Assembly (NCBI RefSeq): GCF_004118975.1
Contig: NZ_CP035376.1
Span: forward strand, 434,001 to 498,000
Direction: 5' to 3'
DNA length: 64,000 nt
Source: Luteimonas sp. YGD11-2
GTDB lineage: Bacteria > Pseudomonadota > Gammaproteobacteria > Xanthomonadales > Xanthomonadaceae
The notes below the pieces were generated by a model. That model had not been told where the DNA came from and searched no databases. It worked only from the letters and a program-made list of their open reading frames with translations. A program made the position numbers and the translations under genes. Shown one piece after another: positions 1 through 9,589 of the stretch (its first letter is position 1; the number at the start of each line of letters is the position of its first letter).

Positions 1-1
1 C

Positions 2-235
2 GACCTCGCCGCCGGCAAGACCGTCCACCTCGCCACGGCCGGCGGCGCCAGCCTCACGATCGAAGGCGGCAACATCGCCATCGCGTGTCCGGGCACGATC
101 AGGGTGCATGCGGCGAAGAAGAGTTTCGTGGGGCCGGTGCAGCGGGGTTATCCGTTGCCGCAATTCCCCGAGACCGTCTGCGAAGAGTGCATCCTGCGCG
201 CCGCCCAGTCGGCGCAGGCGTTCGTCCTGCGATGA
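2..235 (+). CDS. vgrG: VgrG tip protein of type VI secretion, C-terminal end (partial)
   Basis: Only the last 77 codons lie in the window; the 5' part is cut off at base 1. The visible part has the DUF2345 pattern at the end of many VgrG proteins: a repetitive beta segment with GGASLTIEGGNI, then CPGTIRVHAAKKSF. It continues into a short tail with CEEC. VgrG forms the puncturing trimer of the type VI secretion system, and DUF2345 extensions carry or dock cargo effectors. The stop codon overlaps the next start (ATGA at 232-235), so translation is coupled to the DUF4123 adaptor. The tail after DUF2345 is short, so this VgrG probably does not carry its own toxin domain at this end. Confidence 0.85.
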   Translation, partial: DLAAGKTVHLATAGGASLTIEGGNIAIACPGTIRVHAAKKSFVGPVQRGYPLPQFPETVCEECILRAAQSAQAFVLR

Positions 236-1140
236 CGTTGAAATCGCATCTGGGGCTGCCCGAGCACGTCCGTCCCAAGGTGGACTCGCTGGCCGCATCA
301 CTGTTGGACGCGGCCCGGGCGGGGAACGGGCAACTGTACGCGATTGTGGATCTTGCGGCCGCAGAACATGCGTCCGCCTGGCTGACCTTGCTGAAACGCG
401 AAGGAACTGCTCGGAACCTGTTTGTCTCCCAGCCGGAAGCGGCTGCGGAATCGCTTGCCGCGTGGCTGATCCCGCTTGGCTCAGGTGCGGCCTGCAATGA
501 AGTCTTGTTGGGCTTCAGTGTGGCCCAGGCGCTCCTGTCCGACAGCGTGTCCTGGCTGGTGAGCGCACTGCCGACGTCGGAGATGACGCACCGCCTGTCC
601 AGGCGCCTGACTGCGCGGCTGGATCAAGGTGATGCCCTGTTCCGCTACTACGACCCACGCCTGCTTCCTGTCATTCACAAGGAGTGGAGCGGGTCGGAAA
701 CGCATTACTACTTCGACCTGGGAAGCACATGGCACTATCTGGACAGCTCCTTCGATCTGCAGGCCCTGCCGCTCGTGCCACCTGGTGGATCGGACAGCTT
801 CGCGCCACCACTGCGGGTGTCTCCCAGCCAGCACCAGGCGCTGCAATCGATCTCGGAGCTCCGTCAACTGGTAAGGCTGCTGGGCCTGCGCAAGCCTGAC
901 GCGTTCTACCGGATCGATCCGGCCCTCCGGCTGGACTTCGTCGCCTCTCAGCGCTTGAACGCCGCGGGCTGCGGCATCACGAAGTTCATCGATCTCCTCC
1001 ACTACTGCGAGTTCGCGATGGACCATGCGGAAGACTTTCACCAACGAGTCGAATGGCAGGTCGTCTGGGAACGGATGCGGTCCTCCAAGGCAAGCCTCTC
1101 GACTGTCGTGCGGGAATCCGGAATTGGAGAAGAAACTTGA
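232..1140 (+). CDS. DUF4123 type VI effector adaptor/chaperone (Tap/TEC-like)
   Basis: A 302-residue protein starting at the ATG that overlaps the vgrG stop. The first half matches the DUF4123 layout: YAIVDLAA near residue 40, then a region ending in FRYYDPRLLP near residue 140. DUF4123 proteins load a cognate effector onto VgrG and are not secreted themselves. The position directly after vgrG and before a DUF2235 lipase fits that role, the lipase at 2318 being the inferred client. A longer reading frame runs upstream to 85, but it lies inside vgrG and the coupled ATG is preferred. GC content is visibly lower than in the housekeeping genes further right. Confidence 0.85.
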   Translation: MTLKSHLGLPEHVRPKVDSLAASLLDAARAGNGQLYAIVDLAAAEHASAWLTLLKREGTARNLFVSQPEAAAESLAAWLIPLGSGAACNEVLLGFSVAQALLSDSVSWLVSALPTSEMTHRLSRRLTARLDQGDALFRYYDPRLLPVIHKEWSGSETHYYFDLGSTWHYLDSSFDLQALPLVPPGGSDSFAPPLRVSPSQHQALQSISELRQLVRLLGLRKPDAFYRIDPALRLDFVASQRLNAAGCGITKFIDLLHYCEFAMDHAEDFHQRVEWQVVWERMRSSKASLSTVVRESGIGEET

Positions 1141-1694
1141 AGACAAAGATGCTGGCCACCCTCCTGCTGGCGTCCGGTCTGTGCAGCTCCCCAGGCGCGG
1201 TCCAGTCACAAAACCCGGAACATGACGAAGAACCCGCGATGACGGAACCGACCCTCCAGCCAGATCGTGAGCAGGCGCTGGTTGCCTATGTGCAGGGGCG
1301 ATTCAATCGCATCCGGGAGTCAGTGGATCGAGACCGTGCCGAGGCGCGTCGCTATATGAGCCCCAAGCTCGCCGAGTGGTACGAGGCCCAGTTCAAACCG
1401 TCCGTTGCGCTGGCGGAGTTCAAAGCCTGCAACGAGTGCGAGGAGTTCAGCGTCACGATTACCCGAATGCGGCACGAACTCCGGGAGGACGACGATTTCG
1501 GCCGGAACGATTACGCCACGAACATCAGCTATATCGAGTTCGTAACTGTCCCATTGGCGCCGCAGGATGCCGAACCGCGATCAATGGCGGTGAAACTTCT
1601 CTGGAGACCCAAGTCGTTCATCGCGAAAGGAGACATACCTCTGGAGATCGATCTCGAGGAAATGCTGGTGCGACGGACAAGGGTGTCGATGTGA
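1137..1694 (+). CDS. exported protein of unknown family in the T6SS lipase module
   Basis: I do not recognise the family. The start chosen is the TTG at 1137, which overlaps the upstream stop (TTGA) and gives an N-terminus LKTKM followed by a hydrophobic run, like a signal peptide. The ATG at 1149 is the alternative. The mature part is about 160 residues, rich in charged residues, with a CNEC pair near the middle and no enzyme motif I can name. It sits between the adaptor and the DUF3304 lipoprotein and overlaps the latter (ATGTGATG at 1689-1696). Since Tle1 lipases act in the periplasm, an exported neighbour is a plausible immunity or accessory protein. That is inference from position only. 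Confidence 0.7.
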   Translation: MKTKMLATLLLASGLCSSPGAVQSQNPEHDEEPAMTEPTLQPDREQALVAYVQGRFNRIRESVDRDRAEARRYMSPKLAEWYEAQFKPSVALAEFKACNECEEFSVTITRMRHELREDDDFGRNDYATNISYIEFVTVPLAPQDAEPRSMAVKLLWRPKSFIAKGDIPLEIDLEEMLVRRTRVSM

Positions 1695-2284
1695 TGGCCC
1701 GCTGGCTTGCTTCGCTCTTCGGGGCTTGGCTCCTGGCGGGATTAGTGGCTTGCCAGGGAGGATCGAATGCTCATGGCAGCGCTGACTCCCACACCTATCG
1801 CAGCAACGGACCGGTGCAATTGCCCATTCAGGGTTTCAACTACACCGACCGCACGATCAGCAGTTTCCATGTCGATGGCACATGGGGAGGCAATCTGTTC
1901 GTAAGTCGACGCGGAGCTGGCGGCGGCAAATCCGCCTGTTGCGTCGATTGGTACGACCTGTTGCACCGCGAGCTCCCAAAGCCCTACACAATCCGCTGGA
2001 TCTCGGACATGTGCAGATACCAGGTCGAAGAAGGCGGAGGAGTATTCGACAGGTACCGCTCGTTATGGCAGGAAGAAATTGTACTGCTGACAGACCTCCC
2101 GGCGGAACAACCAGAAGCATTCCAGGTTCATTTTTTTCCCGACGGCCGCGTGGAGGTCGCGATGGCAAAGGCCTGGGAGAAGCCGAGACTCGATTTGCCC
2201 TACGACCCGACTACAGGTCGTCGTCCCGGTGTGCCTGATTGGCCGCAATGTACCGACGAGCAGATGAAGACCTACTCCGAATGA
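1694..2284 (+). CDS. DUF3304-like lipoprotein, candidate Tle1 immunity protein
   Basis: A 196-residue lipoprotein. The signal peptide ends in the lipobox LVAC at residues about 22-25, so it should be membrane-anchored and face the periplasm. The segment PIQGFNYTDRTISSF and the following GG..CC stretch resemble the DUF3304 family, whose members often sit beside DUF2235 lipases of type VI loci. The start ATG overlaps the upstream stop by one base, and the gene is followed 33 bases later by the lipase, so all belong to one transcription unit. Neutralising the lipase in the periplasm is the likely role, inferred from family and location. The family assignment is by eye. Confidence 0.7.
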   Translation: MARWLASLFGAWLLAGLVACQGGSNAHGSADSHTYRSNGPVQLPIQGFNYTDRTISSFHVDGTWGGNLFVSRRGAGGGKSACCVDWYDLLHRELPKPYTIRWISDMCRYQVEEGGGVFDRYRSLWQEEIVLLTDLPAEQPEAFQVHFFPDGRVEVAMAKAWEKPRLDLPYDPTTGRRPGVPDWPQCTDEQMKTYSE

Positions 2285-2317
2285 GCGGTACCAAGCGTCA
2301 CTGACAAGGAAGTTCCC

Positions 2318-4243
2318 ATGAGTGCGAATCCCGGCAGTCCGGATCATCTCGGCCCTTCGTTTCCGCCGAACGTGCGCGACATGCGCTATGTCTCCGATCC
2401 CGAGCAGGCCGCCGACTCGACGCGGCCCGCCCCGGCGCCGCGTGGGCGCCGGAACCCAGGGAATGTTCCGGCGGTGTGCGCGCAATGCAGGATTCCCTTG
2501 CATATCGCCTTCTTCTTCGACGGTACTGGCAATAACCGTGATGCGGACCAGCCCCTGCACCAGGACAGCAATGTGGCACGGTTGTTCCGCGCACATCCGT
2601 TGGACGATGAGGCAGCCGGAGTCTTCTCGTTCTACCTTCCAGGCATCGGCACCTATTTCCGCGAGATCGGCGATCCCGGCAACACCAGCACCGGACTGGC
2701 GATGGGAGCCTGGGGTGATGAGCGTCTGAAGTGGGCGATGCGGCAGCTGAAGCTCACGCTTTCCAGGTATCCGGTCCGGAATATCGAAGAGGTACGCGTC
2801 TCCCTGTTCGGCTTCTCGCGCGGCGCTGCACTGGCGCGGGCGTTCGCGCGCCGTCTGGCCGATCGAACCACGCGATCGAACCAGGGATGGGAGTGGGACA
2901 GCCCGAAGGTGCCGTTCCGACTCTATTTCATGGGTTTGTTCGATACCGTCGCATCGGTCGGAATGCCGGCGACAGCCTCGACCGCCCTGTCGCTCAGAAT
3001 CGCGACCAATCGCCTCTCCTTGGAGCGGGGCCTGCGTACACGCGGCGACGATTCGATTTCGGGACCTTTGGGCCTGGCATTTGGCGAACCAGGCGCTGAC
3101 CCGACGCCGGGTAATCCTGATGGTCACATGGACTGGGCCAGCAATCTGCGGATCCCCGACCTCGCCGAGCTGTGTGTGCACATGGTCGCGGCACATGAGC
3201 AGCGGAACTCGTTCCCGCTGGATTCGGTGCGCGAGCGCCAGAGCTATCCGCGTAATTGCGAGGAGATCCTCTATCCCGGCATGCACTCAAACCTGGGAGG
3301 CGGGTACCTGCCCGGCTTTCAAGCACGTAGCAAAGGGCGTGCCGAAATGCTGAGCAACATTCCGCTTCTGGAGATGCATCGGCGCGCAATCCAAGCACAG
3401 GTCCCCTTGGAAGCCGTCGGGAAATTCCACGACACCAGTCTTGAAGCTTCCTTCCAGATCGCACCCGAACTGCTTGGCCATTGGCGCCACTACATGGCCA
3501 TGGCCGGTAACGGCGGGCGATCCCTGGGAAAGGGCGTGCTAGCGCACATGCGTCTGTACTTTGCCTGGCGATTCCAGCGCATTGCGCGCTTGCAGAGGGC
3601 GGAGGTGCCCAGTATCGACCGCGTTCGCAACGAGTCGGAGATACGCACGCGAGAGCGTGACTATGCGAGACGGAAGGCCGCCGCCGAGCGCGAGATGAAC
3701 GCATTGCGCGACAGCCCGGAACGCGTGGCAGCGCATGAGGCGGCGGAGCAGGCCGAGCGCGCGTACCACCTTGCCATGCAACGTTCAGCGCGTTTTGGGG
3801 ACCCCCGCGGAGAACTGGCCCGCGCGAGGTCGGAAAAGGAGGCGGCGCAGGCCGCCAAGGCTGCGGCGGATGACCCTTACTTGAGGGCACAGGCCAGATG
3901 GGCCGGTATTCCGGGCAGCAGCGTCGACAACATGCTGGTGTATGACAATCAGCTGGTGCGCGATGCGAAAATGATCCGGGATCGTTTGCAACAGGGCTGG
4001 ACGAAGCTGCGACCCCACTATGCCGGTCTGGTTCAAGCCTACGAGGACGAGTTCATCCATGGTCGTGGATTGCGCGACGAGGAGATCATTGCGTTCTTCG
4101 ACAACTACGTACATGACTCGCTTGCCGGATTCGCCAGTGATGTCACGCTTCCCTCCGATCCTCGTTGCATCTACGTGGGCGGCGACTTCGAGGCCAGGTA
4201 TGCAAGGATCGATACGCGCAGCAGCGAGGAGAGAGCCGCATAG
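2318..4243 (+). CDS. Tle1-like DUF2235 phospholipase, type VI effector
   Basis: A 641-residue protein with an alpha/beta-hydrolase DUF2235 domain in its first half. The family opening HIAFFFDGTGNN is at residues 62-73. The nucleophile elbow is GFSRG with Ser167, LFDT carries the likely acid Asp209, and PGMHSNLGGGY carries the likely His323. This set is typical of Tle1, which cleaves membrane phospholipids of rival cells after delivery. The C-terminal half (about 400-640) has a charged, probably coiled-coil stretch near 430-520 and no named domain. There is no signal peptide, as expected for type VI cargo. The start has a good ribosome site (AAGGA, 2307-2311). Delivery by this vgrG is inferred from gene order. 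Confidence 0.88.
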   Translation: MSANPGSPDHLGPSFPPNVRDMRYVSDPEQAADSTRPAPAPRGRRNPGNVPAVCAQCRIPLHIAFFFDGTGNNRDADQPLHQDSNVARLFRAHPLDDEAAGVFSFYLPGIGTYFREIGDPGNTSTGLAMGAWGDERLKWAMRQLKLTLSRYPVRNIEEVRVSLFGFSRGAALARAFARRLADRTTRSNQGWEWDSPKVPFRLYFMGLFDTVASVGMPATASTALSLRIATNRLSLERGLRTRGDDSISGPLGLAFGEPGADPTPGNPDGHMDWASNLRIPDLAELCVHMVAAHEQRNSFPLDSVRERQSYPRNCEEILYPGMHSNLGGGYLPGFQARSKGRAEMLSNIPLLEMHRRAIQAQVPLEAVGKFHDTSLEASFQIAPELLGHWRHYMAMAGNGGRSLGKGVLAHMRLYFAWRFQRIARLQRAEVPSIDRVRNESEIRTRERDYARRKAAAEREMNALRDSPERVAAHEAAEQAERAYHLAMQRSARFGDPRGELARARSEKEAAQAAKAAADDPYLRAQARWAGIPGSSVDNMLVYDNQLVRDAKMIRDRLQQGWTKLRPHYAGLVQAYEDEFIHGRGLRDEEIIAFFDNYVHDSLAGFASDVTLPSDPRCIYVGGDFEARYARIDTRSSEERAA

Positions 4244-4457
4244 ACTGGTCGCCCCCGCCAGGGAACGAAAAGTCCGATACGTGAGGGCTTCGAGGACAGA
4301 CATTGAAAGCTGACGGCGGCACGGCGAGGACATTGGTTGCCTGCAGTAGGCCCCGGTAGCCAAGCGGCGCGGTCGCATGGCGGAGGCAAGCAAAGTGCGA
4401 GGGGCACAACGTGACTGATACCTGCAATTCAGAACGCAAACGTCAAAGGAGATGACC

Positions 4458-4904
4458 ATGGAACACAGTAAGCCCTCTGCAGCTTTCGTCGGCGCTTCGT
4501 GGTTCGCACTGGTGCTGGGAGCGAGTGCATACCTCATCGGCTTATGGAACGCGCAGATGCAGCTCAACGAGAAGGGCTACTACTTCACCCTGTTGCTCTA
4601 CGGCTTGTTCGCTGCCGTGTCCGTGCAGAAGAGCGTGCGCGACCGGATGGAGGGTATTCCGGTCACCAACATCTACTACGGCCTCTCATGGTTCGCGGTG
4701 ATCTCGGCATTGTTGCTGCTGTTCATCGGGCTGTGGAACGCCACCTTGGCGCTGAGTGAGAAAGGCTTCTACGGGATGGCTTACGCGCTGAGCCTGTTTG
4801 CCGCCATTGCCGTACAGAAGAACACGCGCGACAGCCTCCGAGACGAGAGCGGGACATCCTCCGAGAGGCGCTTTTTTCTTCGACCGGCTGAAGCCGATCA
4901 CTGA
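4458..4904 (+). CDS. YiaA/YiaB-family inner membrane protein
   Basis: A 148-residue membrane protein made of two copies of one unit. Each unit is two hydrophobic helices with the pattern SWFA....IGLWNA followed by EKG(Y/F)Y and ending VQK..RD. This duplicated two-helix form is the YiaA/YiaB family, whose function is not known. The start chosen is the second ATG because AAAGGAG at 4445-4451 stands six bases before it; the ATG at 4452 touches the ribosome site. The gene is preceded by about 210 bases with no recognisable gene, which separates it from the type VI module, so it probably has its own promoter. Confidence 0.85.
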   Translation: MEHSKPSAAFVGASWFALVLGASAYLIGLWNAQMQLNEKGYYFTLLLYGLFAAVSVQKSVRDRMEGIPVTNIYYGLSWFAVISALLLLFIGLWNATLALSEKGFYGMAYALSLFAAIAVQKNTRDSLRDESGTSSERRFFLRPAEADH

Positions 4905-4955
4905 CGGCAGAGCGCACTCCTTGGAAACCGCTCCCGCCGCACCCACAATTGGCCG

Positions 4956-5234
4956 ATGGACATCAGGTCAGACAACCCCGAGCACGGCTTCCAGTTCCCC
5001 GGTGTGTTCGAGATCACTGCGATGGGACCCGCATCGGCGGGGCTGGAGACGGAGATGCCGCGGCTGCTGCAGGCGGCCGGGCTGGTGGTGCTGGAGGAAT
5101 CGGTACGCAGCCGTGGATCGAGCGGCGGCCGGTTCGTCTCGGTGAAGCTGAGCTTCCGCGCCAACTCGCGGGAGGAATACGAGGCCGCGCATGCCGCCTT
5201 GCGTGAGCACCCCGAAGTGAAGTGGACGTTGTGA
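4956..5234 (+). CDS. ybeD: YbeD/DUF493 family protein
   Basis: A 92-residue protein with the compact DUF493 fold signature: QFPGVFEIT near residues 13-21, a variable middle, and a final strand with VSVKLSFRANSREEYEAAH. The family is a small regulatory-like ferredoxin-fold domain found next to lipB in many proteobacteria; no biochemical role is firmly set. Here it lies 217 bases upstream of lipB on the same strand, which keeps the classic ybeD-lipB-lipA order. Length agrees with E. coli YbeD (about 87 residues). Confidence 0.88.
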   Translation: MDIRSDNPEHGFQFPGVFEITAMGPASAGLETEMPRLLQAAGLVVLEESVRSRGSSGGRFVSVKLSFRANSREEYEAAHAALREHPEVKWTL

Positions 5235-5450
5235 CCGCGATACACCGGGTCCACGTTTCCGGCTGATCCGCGGTTTGCATTTGGTGCAAGTCCCATCGCC
5301 GCCTGTGCCGGTCCGGGCGCCGGCGATGGTCCTGCCGGATGACGCACCCCGGTGCGGCTGCAGCCACACTCCCGCACGCAGCGGTGCCGGGAAACGCTGT
5401 TCCGGAGTTGCCGTCCCGGGCTGCCGCGCGGTACCGGATAATGGCGGACC

Positions 5451-6131
5451 TTGCCGCCCGACCGTGCTGCCTTGACCGCCACCACCGCCCTTCTTCGCGA
5501 CCTTGGCCGCCAGCCCTACGAGCCGGTGTGGCGGGCGATGCAGCGCTTCACCGACACCCGCAACGCCGACACCCGCGACGAGTTGTGGGTGGTCGAACAC
5601 GAGCCGGTGTTCACCCTCGGCCAGGCCGGCAAGTCCGAACACGTGCTGATGCCCGGCGACATCCCGGTGGTCCACGTCGACCGCGGCGGCCAGGTGACCT
5701 ACCACGGGCCGGGGCAGATCGTGATCTACCCGCTGCTCGACCTGAAGCGGCTGAAGGTCGGGGTGCGTGAGTACGTCGAACGCATCGAGCAGGCGGTCAT
5801 CGATACCTTGGCCGAATGGAACATCGGCGCGGCGCGACGCGAGGGTGCGCCCGGTGTCTACGTGGCCGGGGCCAAGGTGGCGGCGCTGGGCATCCGCGTG
5901 CGCCGCGGCTGCACCTTCCATGGCCTGGCGTTCAACGTGGCCATGGACCTCGAGCCGTTTTCGCGCATCAACCCCTGTGGCTACGAAGGGCTGCAGGTGA
6001 CCTCGGTGCTAGACTTGGGCGGACCTTCGGGCATGGACGCCGTGAAGCCCGTCCTGCTCGACGCACTGGCGTCGCAGTTCGGCCTGCGGCTGGAGCCCGC
6101 CGCGGGCCCGCTGGACCTCCAGGCGGCCTGA
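5451..6131 (+). CDS. lipB: lipoyl(octanoyl) transferase LipB
   Basis: LipB moves octanoyl groups from acyl carrier protein to lipoyl domains, the first step of lipoate assembly. At 226 residues it has the family motifs: [12 protein letters not shown] in the N-terminal half, the catalytic lysine region [17 protein letters not shown], and the acyl-accepting cysteine in INPCGYEG. There is no ATG near the start; TTG at 5451 or TTG at 5472 must serve, and the shorter form starts closer to the conserved LRDLG segment. lipA follows after 34 bases and is probably co-transcribed. Confidence 0.95.
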   Translation: MPPDRAALTATTALLRDLGRQPYEPVWRAMQRFTDTRNADTRDELWVVEHEPVFTLGQAGKSEHVLMPGDIPVVHVDRGGQVTYHGPGQIVIYPLLDLKRLKVGVREYVERIEQAVIDTLAEWNIGAARREGAPGVYVAGAKVAALGIRVRRGCTFHGLAFNVAMDLEPFSRINPCGYEGLQVTSVLDLGGPSGMDAVKPVLLDALASQFGLRLEPAAGPLDLQAA

Positions 6132-6165
6132 CGCCGCCGACTCCCCCACGACTCACGAGACGGCC

Positions 6166-7173
6166 ATGACCGAAACCGCCGACCGGACCATCCCCCTGCA
6201 GGTGCTCACGCCCGCGGACAGCGGTTTGCAGCCCGGCACCAAGCAACTGGCTGGCGACAAGATCAACCGCTCGCCGGTGCAGTTCGCCGATGTCCCCGTG
6301 CTGCGCAAGCCGTCGTGGATCCGCGTGCGCATCCCGTCCAACGGCGCGGTCGCGGCACTGAAATCCAAGCTGCGCGAGAACCGCCTGGTCACGGTGTGCG
6401 AGGAGGCCAGCTGCCCGAACATCCATGAATGCTTCGGCCACGGCACCGCCACGTTCATGATCCTGGGCGAGGTCTGCACCCGCCGCTGCTCGTTCTGCGA
6501 CGTGGCCCACGGCCGGCCGAAGCCGCCGGATCCGACCGAGCCCTTCAGCCTTGCCAGCACCGTCGCCGACATGGGCCTGAAGTACGTGGTGGTCACCTCG
6601 GTCGACCGCGACGATCTGCGCGATGGCGGCGCCCAGCACTTCGTCGACTGCATCGCGGCGATCCGCGCACGCACGCCGTCAACGCGGATCGAGATCCTCA
6701 CCCCGGATTTCCGCGGCAAGGGCCGCATGGAGCGGGCGCTGGAGATCCTCGCGCAGAACCCGCCGGACGTGTTCAACCACAACGTCGAGACCGTGCCCGA
6801 GCTGTACCGCAACGTGCGCCCGGGCGCCGACTACCACTGGTCGCTGACCCTGTTGCAGAAGTTCAAGGCGCAGCACCCGTCGGTACCGACCAAGTCCGGG
6901 ATCATGCTCGGCCTCGGCGAGACCATGGAGCAGGTGCAGGGCACCCTGCGCGACCTGCGCGCGCACGACGTTGACATGGTCACCATAGGCCAGTACCTCC
7001 AGCCGTCGGCGCACCACCACCCGGTGCTGCGCTACTGGACGCCCGAGGAGTTCAAGGCACTCGAGGAATACGGCATGGGGATCGGCTTCAGCCATGTGGC
7101 CTCGGGCCCGCTGGTGCGGTCCTCGTACCACGCCGATCGCCAGGCGATGGAAGCAGGCGTCGCGGCCGCCTGA
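6166..7173 (+). CDS. lipA: lipoyl synthase LipA (radical SAM)
   Basis: LipA inserts two sulfurs into protein-bound octanoyl groups. This 335-residue protein has both iron-sulfur cluster sites: the auxiliary cluster motif [12 protein letters not shown] (Cys78, 83, 89) and the radical-SAM motif CTRRCSFC (Cys104, 108, 111). Downstream are the expected [10 protein letters not shown] and GLGET segments, and the conserved RSSY near the end that supplies the last cluster ligand. It follows lipB closely and completes the octanoyl-to-lipoyl route in the cytoplasm. Confidence 0.97.
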   Translation: MTETADRTIPLQVLTPADSGLQPGTKQLAGDKINRSPVQFADVPVLRKPSWIRVRIPSNGAVAALKSKLRENRLVTVCEEASCPNIHECFGHGTATFMILGEVCTRRCSFCDVAHGRPKPPDPTEPFSLASTVADMGLKYVVVTSVDRDDLRDGGAQHFVDCIAAIRARTPSTRIEILTPDFRGKGRMERALEILAQNPPDVFNHNVETVPELYRNVRPGADYHWSLTLLQKFKAQHPSVPTKSGIMLGLGETMEQVQGTLRDLRAHDVDMVTIGQYLQPSAHHHPVLRYWTPEEFKALEEYGMGIGFSHVASGPLVRSSYHADRQAMEAGVAAA

Positions 7174-7358
7174 TCGGCCCCGCGTGTCCCCTGCGGGGCG
7201 TAACCAGCGTTCACCTGCGGGCGACTGGCCGCGGTTAGAGTGAATCCGCGTCATGACGTGGGTCCGTGCCTGCAACTTTCGGCACTGGATCGCGTCTATC
7301 GAGCGTCCACACTGCAGTGACGGACCGCCCTCGCGGCCGGCCAGGAACGAGTCCATAC

Positions 7359-9545
7359 ATGAAAGCAAGTCGCCTGATCTCCGCCGCCCTGATCGCCGTC
7401 GCGCTGTCGGTGCCGCTTGCGCTGATGGCCCGGGCCGAGGGCGAGTCGGCGATCCCGGCATCGCCCAGCGTCGACCAGGTGCGCACCGCGCAGCTGGTGC
7501 ACGGCCTGCTGTCCGACAGCCGCTATGCCTACCGCCCGCGCCCGCTCGATGCCGAGATGGAGCGCGACATCGTGCGCCGTTATCTCGAGGCGCTCGACTC
7601 CGGGAAGATGTTCTTCACCGCCGCCGACGTGGCCCGTTTCGAGCCGCTGGCGCCGGAACTGGGCATGGCGGTGCGCAAGGGGCAGCTCGAGCCGGCCTTC
7701 GCCATTTTCGCGCTCTACAAGGAGCGCGTGGCCGAGCGCGTCGAACATTCACGCGAGCTGCTCAAGCAGGACATCTTCGACTTCACCGGCGACGACCGCT
7801 GGGAGTACGACCGCAAGGATGCGCCGTGGCCGGCCGACAAGGCGGAGCTGGACGCTGTGTGGCGGCAATCGGTGCGCAACGACTGGCTGCGCCTGCAGCT
7901 GGCAGGCCGCGAGCCGGAGCAGATCCGCGAGACCCTCGACCGCCGCTATCGCAACCTCGCCAACAACGTCGCCCAGCTCAATGGCGAGGACGCGTTCCAG
8001 AGCTTCCTCAACGCCTATACGGCGTCGATCGATCCGCACACCGATTATTTCAATCCGCGCAGCACCCAGCTGTTCAACCAGAGCATGTCGCTGTCGCTGG
8101 AGGGTATCGGCGCGCAGCTGCAACGCCAGGACGACGTGATCGTGATCCGCGAACTGATCGCCGGTGGCCCGGCGGCATTGAGCGGCAAGTTCCGCGTCGG
8201 CGACCGCATTGTCGGTGTCGGCCAGGGCACCGATGGCCCGGTCGAGGATGTGGTCGGCTGGCGGATCGACGACGTGGTCGAAAAGATCAAGGGGCCGAAG
8301 GACACCCAGGTGCGGCTGGAGGTCATCCCCGCCGAGGCCGGCATGGACAGCGAGCCGGTGCAGATCGTGCTGACCCGCGCGCGCGTGCGCCTGGAGGAAC
8401 AGGCCGCCAAGTCCGAGATCATCGAGATCCCGGGCAGTGGCGATGCCGCCGATACGCGCGTGGGCGTGATCAAGCTGCCGGCGTTCTACCAGGACTTCCA
8501 GGGCCGCCGGAACCGCGACGGCGACTACGCTTCGGCCACCCGCGACGTGGCCAGGCTGCTCGAACAGTTCAAGGCCGATGGCATCGACGGCGTGGTGCTG
8601 GACCTGCGCAACAACGGCGGCGGTTCGCTCAACGAGGCGGTTGAACTGACCGGCCTGTTCATCGACACCGGCCCGGTGGTGCAGGTGCGCGAGTCCGGCG
8701 GCCGGGTGAGTGTCGAGGCCGACCGCAACCCGGGCGTGGCCTGGGAAGGTCCGCTGGCGGTGCTGATCAACCGGGGCTCGGCCTCGGCGTCGGAAATCGT
8801 CGCCGGCGCGATCCAGGACTACGGGCGCGGGCTGGTGATCGGCGAGACCACCTTCGGCAAGGGCACCGTGCAGAACCTGGTCGATCTCGACCGCTGGCCC
8901 GGCAACGAGCAGCAGCGTTTCGGCTCGGTGAAGCTGACCGTGGCGCAGTTCTTCCTGCCCGGTGGCAGCAGCACCCAGAACCGCGGTGTGGTGCCGGACG
9001 TGATGTTCCCGGTGACCGTGGATGCCAGCGAGTTCGGCGAGAGCACGAACGACAACGCGCTGCCGTGGACGCGCATCGCCGCGGTGCCGCACACCCGTTA
9101 CGGCGACTTCGCGCCGCTGCTGCCGCGCCTCAACGTGCTGCACGAGGCGCGCATTGCCGAGGACGCGGAATTCAGCTGGTGGGTGGAGGACGTCGAGGAG
9201 TTCCGTGCCGAGCGCGCGAAGAAGTACGTGGTGCTCAACGAGGCCGAGCGTCGCGCCGAGCGCGAACGCCAGGAGCAGAAGCGCCGCGACCGCCAGGCGC
9301 AGCGTCGTGAACTCGGCCTGCCGCTGGATCCGCTGGCCGAGGACACCGACGACGGCCTGTTCGCCAACGAGCGCGACATTGCGGTGGACACCGCTCGCGA
9401 GAAGGCCGCCGAGGAACGTCCGGATCCGCTGCTGCGCGAGTCGGCGGCGATCCTGGCCGACGCGATGCACCTGCTCAATACCGATCGCCACCTGCAGGCG
9501 AAGGTGCTGCCGGAATCCACGCGCCCCAACAGCTGGGCGCACTGA
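7359..9545 (+). CDS. prc: carboxy-terminal processing protease Prc/Ctp (S41)
   Basis: A periplasmic tail-specific protease of 728 residues, close to E. coli Prc (682). It has a signal peptide (MKASRL then a hydrophobic run ending ARAEG), a PDZ domain at about 230-330, and the S41 domain after it. The catalytic serine is the middle one of GSASASE (Ser476) and the lysine lies in FGKGTVQ (Lys501), exactly 25 residues later as in Prc. The C-terminus has the long charged helical DUF3340-like tail. The ATG at 7359 is chosen because it begins the signal peptide; the open frame further upstream has no coding character. Confidence 0.93.
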   Translation: MKASRLISAALIAVALSVPLALMARAEGESAIPASPSVDQVRTAQLVHGLLSDSRYAYRPRPLDAEMERDIVRRYLEALDSGKMFFTAADVARFEPLAPELGMAVRKGQLEPAFAIFALYKERVAERVEHSRELLKQDIFDFTGDDRWEYDRKDAPWPADKAELDAVWRQSVRNDWLRLQLAGREPEQIRETLDRRYRNLANNVAQLNGEDAFQSFLNAYTASIDPHTDYFNPRSTQLFNQSMSLSLEGIGAQLQRQDDVIVIRELIAGGPAALSGKFRVGDRIVGVGQGTDGPVEDVVGWRIDDVVEKIKGPKDTQVRLEVIPAEAGMDSEPVQIVLTRARVRLEEQAAKSEIIEIPGSGDAADTRVGVIKLPAFYQDFQGRRNRDGDYASATRDVARLLEQFKADGIDGVVLDLRNNGGGSLNEAVELTGLFIDTGPVVQVRESGGRVSVEADRNPGVAWEGPLAVLINRGSASASEIVAGAIQDYGRGLVIGETTFGKGTVQNLVDLDRWPGNEQQRFGSVKLTVAQFFLPGGSSTQNRGVVPDVMFPVTVDASEFGESTNDNALPWTRIAAVPHTRYGDFAPLLPRLNVLHEARIAEDAEFSWWVEDVEEFRAERAKKYVVLNEAERRAERERQEQKRRDRQAQRRELGLPLDPLAEDTDDGLFANERDIAVDTAREKAAEERPDPLLRESAAILADAMHLLNTDRHLQAKVLPESTRPNSWAH

Positions 9546-9565
9546 CACCAGGCTGATGTGATGCC

Positions 9566-9589
9566 GGACGCCGCCGCAGGGCGGCGTCC
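9566..9589 (+). terminator. hairpin after prc, possible terminator
   Basis: A perfect 10-bp stem GGACGCCGCC / GGCGGCGTCC with loop GCAG, 21 bases after the prc stop. No T-run follows, so its strength as an intrinsic terminator is uncertain. It may instead protect the 3' end of the transcript. Confidence 0.5.

Noticed and set aside
4244..4457. Gap after the lipase examined for an immunity gene or promoter
   Set aside because: No frame with a start, ribosome site and coding look; no hairpin with T-run found.
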